Origin: Glandiceps talaboti
Lineage: Eukaryota; Hemichordata; Enteropneusta; Spengelidae
DNA length: 45,000 nt
Direction: 5' to 3'
Assembly (NCBI RefSeq): GCF_964340395.1
Contig: NC_135567.1
Location: 14,092,806 to 14,137,805, forward strand
Shown here piece by piece: positions 9,454 to 17,224 of this stretch; positions within the stretch are counted from its first letter, which is position 1; each line of letters opens with the position of its first letter. A program made the position numbers and the translations under genes. Under the pieces are notes generated by a model. That model saw only the letters and a list, made by a program, of their open reading frames with translations. It searched no databases and was not told where the DNA came from.

Positions 9454-11460
9454 CTACTTTTGATGTATTCTCATGTGTTTACTAATATTTTCTCTGTATT
9501 TGCATTGATAACCACACACTTCGCATTGGTACGGTTTTTGGTCAGAATGTGTTCTCATGTGCCTTTTCAGATATTGTTTACAACTGAACGTTTTCGGACA
9601 GAGTTCACAGGAGACGGTTTTCACATTGTTATGTAACACTTGATGGGATCTCAAACCCGACATATTCCTGAATTCCTTTCCACATATTTCACACTGTACA
9701 GGTTGTATGTTTGCGTTATGCATATTATACACATGTTGTTTAAGTCGATATTCTGCCATAAATACCTTCCCGCATTCTCCACATGGGTAGGGAATAGGAT
9801 TCGAATCATGCACCACAAGATGCGTTTCTAAGTTTATTTTTGAGGAGAAACCCTTACCACAATATTCACAAGAAAATTGTCCATCCATGTGATATCTTTG
9901 GATATGTAAAACCAATTTTTTTTTCTGTGGGAATTCTTGTCCACATATCGTACAGGCAAAGTTTCCAACACTGTGGCTATGCATATGTGCTCTATAGGCT
10001 TTTTCCATGGAATATTTCCGGCCACAAATTGAACATTCAAATTTTTTATCAGCATGGATGTTAAGCATGTGTTGATCAAGACTGTCTTTCCGGGTGAAAT
10101 CTTTCCCACAAACTTCACACTTGAACGTCTTTTCAACGGTGTATATACCACCATGTACTGGTGCATGCTTCTTATGTAATGAATTTCTAGACCAATATTC
10201 CTTCCCACATATTTTACATTTTGATACACTAACTTCTTTAATATGGTCACTGATAAGATGTTCTCTCCATTCCTTGTACAGAAATGTTTCTCCACAAAAT
10301 CTACATTTTTGGCTTATACACTTGCTGCTGAGTTTATGAACACTTAACCAATGTTTGTCTTTAAAACCCCAACCACATTTTTCACAGAAATATGATCTAT
10401 CACTGCTATCTTCCATCATAGCTTTCCTGACCCTCTCCTGGAATCTTTCCATATCATCATCTGGTTCCATTTTTATTGATACCGATAGTCTTGTTTTATA
10501 AGTTTTTGTTGACTTTGATGAACTATTGGTTGATCCTGACCCTTGACCCATTTCATTTAACTTTGGTGAGCTGCTATTGGTTGTGCTTAAACTTTGACCT
10601 TTCTCATCTGACTTTGGTGAACTACTATTGGCTGATGCTAACCTTTGACCCTTCTGTATTTGTTTATCAACTTTAGCCTTTGATTTCTTTCCTCCAGTGA
10701 TTCTTTGTCTCTTCTTATTAGATTTATGTTGTATTTCATTTTCATATCTAATATCTCCTGATTGGTCATTAAATGTTTTTTCATTAACATCAGTGTTAAT
10801 TTGTTCAACACCTGGTTTTACTCTCTCAACACCTGGTTCATCATCAAATCTCTCAATAAACTGATGCATTTCAGCTTTTACTTTCTTACATTCTGAAAAC
10901 TGTGAAAAGTTATTGCCCTTATAAGGATGTCCAGTTTCCTCTCTTGGTGATAATGCAACAGTAACGTCATGATCTGAATCTGTTTCCATAGCAACATTAA
11001 TCCCTTCTTCATCACTTCTCAAGAATTCTTGGGGGACATCTTTGTTTGTGTTAGGCTCTTCAGTGAAGGTGTTACTTTGAGACATTGCTACATCAGATGC
11101 ATTTGAAACAGTTTCCATAGCAACAGAAGTAGTTTCTTCATCACTTGCCGATGTGTCTTTGCTCATTTCGACTTTTATTCTTGTAGCTGCTCTGAACGTA
11201 GGACTACATTCTGAAGTTGGTCGTTTAAAATGTACAATATTTTCCTGGGATCTTTTCCTTTTGCGTACATCATCTCCTACAACATAATATTTCTCTGTTG
11301 TGATTACATCTCTCACAAGAATATCCTGTGGTTTGACTTTGAGTCCTGTAGTTTGAAACTCTCTCACAAAATCTTCACTTCCCATGTATTTAGATGATAC
11401 TCCATCTTCTGATATGATGACAAAAACACTGCATCCCAACTCATCCATCAACTCCTGACA
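9454..11460 (-). CDS. ZNF2 exon 2: C2H2 zinc-finger protein, tandem paralog of ZNF1
   Basis: Large coding exon with acceptor CTTTCCAG before TGT CAG GAG at 11460, phase 0, as in ZNF1. The encoded part is CQE plus 665 residues. Order: N-terminal module (ELMDELGCSVFVIISEDGVS), acidic middle, Lys/Ser-rich linker with fewer repeat units than ZNF1, then about eleven fingers: C2HC (CEKCGWGFKDKHWLSVH...C), the KEWREH finger, and nine C2H2 fingers. It is probably a nuclear DNA-binding protein. The reading frame is clean, so the exon looks maintained, but the partner exon 1 at 14351-14398 has lost the ATG used by ZNF1. It differs from ZNF1 in residues between the zinc ligands, including helix positions that set DNA specificity in this family, so targets may differ. 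Confidence 0.9.
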   Translation of the reverse strand, partial: CQELMDELGCSVFVIISEDGVSSKYMGSEDFVREFQTTGLKVKPQDILVRDVITTEKYYVVGDDVRKRKRSQENIVHFKRPTSECSPTFRAATRIKVEMSKDTSASDEETTSVAMETVSNASDVAMSQSNTFTEEPNTNKDVPQEFLRSDEEGINVAMETDSDHDVTVALSPREETGHPYKGNNFSQFSECKKVKAEMHQFIERFDDEPGVERVKPGVEQINTDVNEKTFNDQSGDIRYENEIQHKSNKKRQRITGGKKSKAKVDKQIQKGQRLASANSSSPKSDEKGQSLSTTNSSSPKLNEMGQGSGSTNSSSKSTKTYKTRLSVSIKMEPDDDMERFQERVRKAMMEDSSDRSYFCEKCGWGFKDKHWLSVHKLSSKCISQKCRFCGETFLYKEWREHLISDHIKEVSVSKCKICGKEYWSRNSLHKKHAPVHGGIYTVEKTFKCEVCGKDFTRKDSLDQHMLNIHADKKFECSICGRKYSMEKAYRAHMHSHSVGNFACTICGQEFPQKKKLVLHIQRYHMDGQFSCEYCGKGFSSKINLETHLVVHDSNPIPYPCGECGKVFMAEYRLKQHVYNMHNANIQPVQCEICGKEFRNMSGLRSHQVLHNNVKTVSCELCPKTFSCKQYLKRHMRTHSDQKPYQCEVCGYQCKYRENISKHMRIHQK

Positions 11461-11737
11461 CTGGAAAGAGAAAAAAGAGAAAAAGAATTTGTTTATTATT
11501 TGTGTGCACAGTTTTGTAAATAATCACTATATATACTTCAACAAACACATACAAATTTAACTCTAGAAATTAGACTCTCTCACAGCCTTGGGAGTGTCCC
11601 TAGCAGGAAGCAGCTGTTTTGTATGTACCATCCGATATCTACATGTACTGCATACTTGACGTGTACTTAATCTAAATATCCTTGAAAGTAGTACTATGTA
11701 CCTCATCGACTACATGGGACTAACCATTCGTTCATGT

Positions 11738-12186
11738 GTTATTGGCCCACCATGTTATTGACCCTGTCACCCACCGTATTATTGACCACCATGTTATTGG
11801 CCCACCACGTTATTGACCAATTGTGTTATTGACCCACCATGTTATTAACCCACCATGTTATTGACCCACTGTGTTATTGACCCACCGTGTTTTTGACCTT
11901 CAATGTTATTGACCCACCGTGTTATTGACCCACCATGTTATTATTGGCCCACCGTGAAAATGACCCACCGTGTTTTTGACAATCAATGTTATTGACCCAC
12001 CTTGTTATTGACCCACCATGTTGTGTTATTGACCACTGTGTTATTGACCACCATGTTATTGACCCACCATGTTATTGACCACCATGTTATTGACCACCAT
12101 GTTATTGACCAACCATGTTATTGACCACGATGTTATTGACCACCATGTTATTGACCACCATGTTATTGACCCACTGTGTTATTGCA
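11738..12186. repeat. GTTATTGACCCACCAT minisatellite
   Basis: About 28 units of 14-17 bp, consensus ACCATGTTATTGACCC with ACCGTG and ACTGTG variants. It lies in ZNF2 intron 1. Confidence 0.9.
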
Positions 12187-12825
12187 AGGATATTTAGATC
12201 GAGTACACATCAACATCACTGTCTTACTAATCTCTTATAATGCTAGTAACAGCGGTTTTTAGTTTCCTGATATGTGATGGACATTAAAAATGAACCAGAG
12301 AAAAAAAGAAACACACAGTCATTACATGTTCACATACGCAATACACAACCACTGCTTACATTGAGAAACATTTTAAGGGACACCAGCTGAGCATTACTGG
12401 GACAAGCCATTAGCCAAGCAAGTGGACTTGTTATCAAAGAGTACAATATTTACACATGTGAAGATGGGCTCTTACATAACACAAGTAAACAGCTGTAAAA
12501 CCTCTATTCGGCCGTCTGCATGGACTGCAATTGAGGCAAACCTTATCTCTGTCTTATATCAGTTGTTATCAATTTATTAGGCTATTATAAGTAATGCTAC
12601 AAACAGCTTTAGAGAAGCAAACAACTTTTATGACACCCGTTTTCGCCAGGCAAGCCCGCGGGTTTGTTGCACTTGAACCGCTAATGGTTTGTGACTGTCA
12701 TGGTTTAAAATTATTTGAGAATAGTTTTTGCTGCAAGTTCAGTAATGTATCAATATGTTGCAGTATTTCATTGTTCATACTTTGATTGAAAACACTGTAA
12801 CCATCACTTACAATTCACCACATTA

Positions 12826-13368
12826 CAGGGCTCAAAATTAACTTTTTTCTTTGGTAGTCCTAGTGGGCTTTCAATTTCAGAAATTGGTAGCCCAAGGATG
12901 GTGACCAATAGTCCTATATTCCTGAACTGAAAACAGATTTCCTCTGTTGGAAATATGTGTGTCATTAAAATACTTTTATGTCTATAAATCTTCCATCCTT
13001 TAAATCATCACATAATCAGTGGTAGCCTGAGTGGACTACCAGCTACAAATTATACTAGCCCCATGACTGGTAGTCTGTGGGCATGGGACTATGGTAGCCC
13101 CATGACAAGAATTGGTAGTCTGTAGGCATGGGACTATGGTAGCCCCATGACAAGAATTGGTAGTCTGTGGGCATGGGACTATGGTAGCCCCATGACAAGA
13201 ATTGGTAGTCTGTGGACACAGGACTACCACAGCTACAAATTATGGTAGCTCCATGACAAGAATTGGTAGTCTGTGGACACGGGACTACCAGCTACAAATT
13301 ATGGTAGTCCCATGACAAGAATTGGTAGTCGGTGATGGACACAGGACTACTGTTAATTCCGAGCCCTG
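12826..13368. mobile_element. Non-autonomous element with CAGGGCTC ends and internal minisatellite
   Basis: The termini are inverted: CAGGGCTCAAAATTAAC at 12826 and GTTAATTCCGAGCCCTG ending at 13368. The interior is a minisatellite on GGTAGTCTGTGGGCATGGGA with 45-bp units (CCCCATGACAAGAATTGGTAG) followed by 59-61 bp units that add ACCAGCTACAAATTATG. No transposase is present. Confidence 0.8.
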
Positions 13369-13419
13369 CTGAACTCAAACCTGGTATGTACTTATAACTC
13401 ATAAATAAACCATCTATTC

Positions 13420-13800
13420 ATGACACTGGAGGAAAGAAACAAGCAATGTTTATATTATTCTGCTGGGACATGGCATCATTGCAAACCAAGGCCTGTTTTA
13501 CAGCAACATTCTTAACCAGCCTCCCACAGGGAGGCTCAAAATGTAGTGGTAGAAATAATAACTCTGGTTTGAGAGAATGGTGACATGGTGCTTTGGCGAG
13601 AAACAAAGTTAGCTGTTACAAGCAGTGCTCACACCCCCTCACACACTAATGAGGCAATCTGTGAGAACAAAATAGAATCTCTTAATGTTGTTTACTCCTG
13701 TTTCATCGTCGCAAACAACGGCCTGTTTTACGACAATGTTCTTAACGAGCTTCAAAATGTAGTGGTAGAAACTCTCCTTTGTGAGAATGTCCTGTTTTTC
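13420..13800. repeat. Degenerate ~225-bp direct duplication
   Basis: GCAAACCAAGGCCTGTTTTACAGCAACATTCTTAACCAGC near 13474 recurs as GCAAACAACGGCCTGTTTTACGACAATGTTCTTAACGAGC near 13711. Each copy is followed by AAAATGTAGTGGTAGAAA. No coding signal. Confidence 0.65.
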
Positions 13801-14350
13801 CTAATTCGTAATTTTTTTTATATACAAAACAAATACTAGTATTTCTTATGTTATTGTTTGTGTAATAATCTATGAAAGTTGTCAAGAAAACACAGAATTT
13901 CTTACCTTTTTATTTTCAATGTTTAAAAAATGTTTAGGGTCGGCGGCTTCAAACTAGGGTCGGTCGGGTCATCGGAAGCACACATTTAAAAAAAAAATTG
14001 CCTTAGTTGACTTAGCCGAGAGTGAAAGCCTACGAGAATATGGATAGTGTACTTGTCTATGTAGTACAGAGTCTGGATTTATTGGAAGATGGATGGGTTT
14101 TTCCATCCTCTCCTCGCCCATTAAACATGAACAGTGTTGGGAACCCCCCCCCCCCCCTTAACTGTCTTGAATACAATTCATGGTCCCCTCCCCAGAAGTT
14201 ATAAACGGAAACTCCCTAAGGCACAGACACCCGGGGCTGACACGTCAACTCTACACACACGTCCACACTCCTTTGGACAGTGCAGAGTTCGCACTTTTTG
14301 CCGTCGTGATTTTAAAATAGTAATTCTGTTGTAATTTACATGTCTCTTAC

Positions 14351-14398
14351 CTGCATAAATACCCTGTATCCGACATCCATATCAACATACGATGCTAT
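14351..14398 (-). CDS. ZNF2 exon 1, start codon lost relative to ZNF1
   Basis: On the minus strand this aligns with ZNF1 exon 1: GAA ATA GCA TCG against GAA ATG GCA TCG. It ends at donor CAG|GTAAGAGACA, phase 0. Both ATGs available to ZNF1 are changed here (upstream ATG to ACA, second ATG to ATA), and an in-frame TAG lies further upstream. The first in-frame ATG is at 14380 and would give MDVGYRVFMQ before the junction, leaving the product about 678 aa. The donor is good, so the exon may still be used with the internal start, or the gene may start elsewhere. Confidence 0.65.
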
Positions 14399-14497
14399 TT
14401 CTGTTTTCGGTGTTGCAAAGTCGAAATGGATGATACAACTCTAACTTCACAATCACATCAAACTGTGTCAACTCGTGAACTGTAACCCTGGCACAGT

Positions 14498-14525
14498 TTT
14501 CTCGATGTTGACGATAGGTGGCGGT
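14498..14525. promoter_or_regulatory. Conserved upstream block of ZNF2
   Basis: TTTCTCGATGTTGACGATAG followed by GTGGCGGT, about 100-127 bp upstream of exon 1. It matches the block upstream of ZNF1 (6483-6511) with only a few differences. Confidence 0.45.
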
Positions 14526-14605
14526 TTCACGAATGCAGATACAATTTACAAATACACATTATGGTAGCAGACTAGACTGACACAGTCGAGTCGCTAGTCG
14601 CTCGT

Positions 14606-14648
14606 GCCTTTTTTTGCTACGTTTTAGATAAAACGTAGCAAAAAAGGC
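14606..14648. repeat. Strong hairpin upstream of ZNF2
   Basis: GCCTTTTTTTGCTACGTTTT pairs almost perfectly with AAAACGTAGCAAAAAAGGC around a loop of a few bases. Weaker pairing continues outward (GTCGAGTCGCTAGTCGCTCG against CGAACGACTGTCGAC). Confidence 0.75.
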
Positions 14649-15029
14649 CTCGAACGACTGTCGACAGTATCTAGCTAGGTAGCAGATCACATACCCGATA
14701 ACTCCAACCCCGTGACTCCAACACACCTAGCTATTTCTCCGCCGGAGTTATCTGAGCGCATGCGTCCAGAGTATTTTAAATCCAGCGCAGGACATCATTT
14801 CTACACTGACCTGTGCGCGATAACCGCAAGGTGTTTTGTACAGTATCAAGCTGAAGCAGAAGAGCTAAGATTGTGGCAGACGTTCATTTTTAAGATCTTT
14901 CAACAAGACGTTGCAGAACACAAAAATGGTGGCCAGAATAAATCTTTTACTTTCTCATTTTTTCATACCAGCAAGAATATTACACTTAGAGATATCTCGC
15001 AGGAAATGCTTTAATTTTTTTTAAAGTTT

Positions 15030-15720
15030 TAATCATTCATAATCATAATCCTTTTACATTTAAAAAATCTAAATGTGCTTCACAGACCATTTAAAGAAAA
15101 AAATGGAAAAAGAGACAGTTAAAAGTATAACACTGATAAAAATAATACTTGATTAAAAACTGATTGGAAAAAAGACAGTTAAAACTGTCATATACAAACA
15201 CTGGTCAAAAGTAATTCTGGATTCAAAAACTCACGATACACATTAATAAAAGGAGAAATTATAAAAGCAGTAGCACTGACTATACTAGATTTAAAAAATG
15301 ACTTAAAAAGAAACGTTTTCAACGATTGTGTAAAATTTTCCAGTGATTGAACTTCCCTGAGTTGTGCCGGCAAACAGTTCCATAAGTGCGGAGCACAGAT
15401 TGAAAACGCTCGACCACCGTAAAAACTAGTTTTACTGACCGGTTGATGTAGGTTAACAACACCACTCGAAGTAGAACCGATGGTGCGACCAGAGCCTCGG
15501 ATTGTCAATAGCTCTTCTAAGTAACTCGGGGCAATTCCACTTATAATTTTAAAAGTAATACGTAAAATCTTAAACTGAATTCGTTGCTGTACAGGTAGCC
15601 AGTGCAGGTCGTGTAAAATTGGAGTAATGTGGTCACTTTTTTTCGGCCGATGAAACTGACCGATTTTACACCTTGTATTGAGTAACAAATAAGGACTTGG
15701 CATATATATCGACTAAACGA
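15030..15720 (-). mobile_element. Truncated LINE (non-LTR retrotransposon) 3' end
   Basis: An ORF on the minus strand (15188-15703) encodes the C-terminal part of a CR1/L2-like reverse-transcriptase ORF2. Diagnostic stretches are HITPILHDLHWLPVQQRI, FKILRITFKIISGIAPSYLE and GGRAFSICAPHLWNCLP followed by LREVQSLENF. The catalytic domain is missing, so this is 5' truncated and dead. Downstream, GTGAAGCACATTTAGATTTT and an ATTATG-rich tail near 15030-15060 match the usual 3' end of such elements. The exact clade needs a database search. Confidence 0.85.
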
Positions 15721-15881
15721 AGACAGCAGGACCACTACAGAATTATGAAGTCAATTTACATATATTTATACTATCATAATAAAATCTTAATCATATTTCT
15801 ATATCAAAGATTTTCAATTTGTGATTTTTTCTGTTTATTGTTATATTCATGTACAATATATTTGATAACATCATATGCGGT
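15721..15881. other. AT-rich, no gene
   Basis: Nothing recognised. Confidence 0.5.
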
Positions 15882-16092
15882 GTTAAAGATAATATAAAGC
15901 AACTAGAAAATGATCTCCAAATTCACAGACTTCAGTTTCGTAAAAATAGTTATGTTAAAGATAATATAAAACAAATAGAAAATGATCTCCAAATTCACAG
16001 ACTTCAGTTTCGTAAAGTAGTGATGTTAAAGATAATATAAAACAAATAGAAAATTATCTCCAAATTCACAGACTTCAGTTTCGTAAAAATTT
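15882..16092. repeat. Three tandem copies of a 71-72 bp unit
   Basis: GTTAAAGATAATATAAAACA...CTCCAAATTCACAGACTTCA...TTTCGTAAA begins at 15882, 15954 and 16025. The first two copies would read on the plus strand as VKDNIKQ.ENDLQIHRLQFR, but no gene context supports translation. Confidence 0.85.
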
Positions 16093-16217
16093 AAAACTAG
16101 CAATGTATATAGAAGGTACATATGATCTAAAATCGATAATCTGCATTATCATATAACTTCTCATATAGGACGTTAAACGTCACCAAAAACGGCGGTCAGT
16201 GTTCGCACTGTATATTA

Positions 16218-16400
16218 TGTAGCTTAATACCATCAGATTAGTTCTTTGCAAAAATTGTACAATACACAATGCAGAACTATACAAAATAACAAAATTATAA
16301 ATCTATTCAGAATTTAACTTTGTAATTCACTTTGTTAATGCAGACTGGAATCAGAAAGAGCAGAAAAACTTCAATTAAATATATAATAAGCCATCTTCTC
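16218..16400 (-). repeat. Second copy of TLR 3' flanking sequence
   Basis: AATTGTACAATACACAATGC...AACTATACAAAATAAC...GGAATCAGAAA...GCCATCTT matches 16640-16810 (AATTGTACAATGTACAATTT...), which in turn matches the 3' flank of the TLR copy on the other arm (27530-27655, inverted). Together with the relic at 16575-16612 it suggests a former extra TLR. Confidence 0.6.
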
Positions 16401-16574
16401 ATTTTAGAAATAAGATAAATGCTTCATTTACGTTGTATGTAACATTCATATATGTACACACATTCTCGCAAACCAGAGCTGTTATTTCTTCCGCGACACT
16501 GTCACTTGGCGGGTGCGGCTTGGGCAGTGCCGTAAAAGAGGCTGTGGTTTACGACGATGATGTACGCATACTTC

Positions 16575-16612
16575 CTTTCTGAACAATGGCCACTCTATTG
16601 ACTCTGTTAAGT
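16575..16612 (-). pseudogene. Relic of a third TLR 3' end
   Basis: Minus strand reads AACAGAGTCAATAGAGTGGC followed by CATTGTTCAGAAAG. The end of TLR2 (27427-27463) reads AATAGAGTCAACAGAGTGGC followed by CAATGTTTAGAAAG. This covers the last ~10 codons only; the stop TAG has become CAG. No other TLR coding sequence is recognisable beside it. Confidence 0.6.
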
Positions 16613-16639
16613 AGTTTAATATCAAAGAGATTATTTCCC

Positions 16640-16815
16640 TACAAGAATTGTACAATGTACAATTTAGAACTACAAAATGACAAAAATGATATATCTCTTA
16701 TTTAGAATTGATTCCCTTTTAATATTCATTTGGAATACAGACGGGAATCAGAAAAAAAAATATTACCATGTCAAGTTGTTACAAATATATACATTGTCAA
16801 ACATATACGCCATCT
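16640..16815 (-). other. TLR1 3' flank (arm of the inverted duplication)
   Basis: Minus-strand AATAAGATGGCGTAT...AACTTGACATG.TAATATTTTT...AAAAGGGAATCAA.TCTAAATAAG matches plus-strand 27530-27645 beside TLR2. MITE-C copy 1 (16866-17190) now separates this flank from the TLR1 stop codon. Confidence 0.7.
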
Positions 16816-16865
16816 TATTTGAATGAAATGACGTGAATCATTCATTCTCTGACAATAGACCTGTT

Positions 16866-17190
16866 TCCGTTTCCAAGATGCACTGCGTGTCTCTCTATAT
16901 GCAATGCCATGTATTGTCACAGTATTGTGTACGCGCTGAGGGGTTTGCTTGCACAATCTACTCAGGGGATTGATGTCACATGACCGTACCCTGTGTTCAT
17001 CCGTAAAACCTCTCTGTCAATGATGGCGTTTTAAGTCTTTGTTCTATAAAATCGCTAATAATCAAAGAGGTCAACATGTCTTTCCATCATTTCCTGAAAA
17101 AAATGTTATTTCAAACGTACTAAAGACAAAACAAGACTAAATGTAACAACATAAGAGACGTGCTCTCGCGCAATGCATCTTGGAACCGGA
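16866..17190. mobile_element. MITE-C copy 1
   Basis: ~325-bp non-coding element. Inverted ends: CCGTTTCCAAGATGCACTGC at the left and GCAATGCATCTTGGAACCGG at the right. A second copy in the same orientation is at 27883-28207, sharing the interior (AAAGAGGTCAACATGTCTTT, CCATCATTTC). It sits directly 3' of TLR1, where the other arm has no insertion. Confidence 0.85.
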
Positions 17191-17224
17191 ACATCGGCCA
17201 TTATAATTACAAATCCTTTTTCAT

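Larger units (their letters stand above)
11461..14350 (-). other. ZNF2 intron 1
   Basis: It is bounded on the minus strand by donor CAG|GTAAGAGACA (14350 down) and acceptor CTTTCCAG|TGT (11461-11462). It holds a TTATTGACC minisatellite, an element with CAGGGCTC ends, a degenerate ~225-bp duplication and a poly-C run near 14147. No other gene is seen. Confidence 0.75.

Noticed and set aside
9834-10295. 153-codon minus-strand ORF inside ZNF2
   Set aside because: Out-of-frame shadow of the zinc-finger exon.
14760-15014. Plus-strand ORF of about 85 codons, divergent from ZNF2
   Set aside because: No recognisable domain, no homologous ORF upstream of ZNF1, and the longer version relies on a GTG start. 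It may be a first exon, but nothing supports it.
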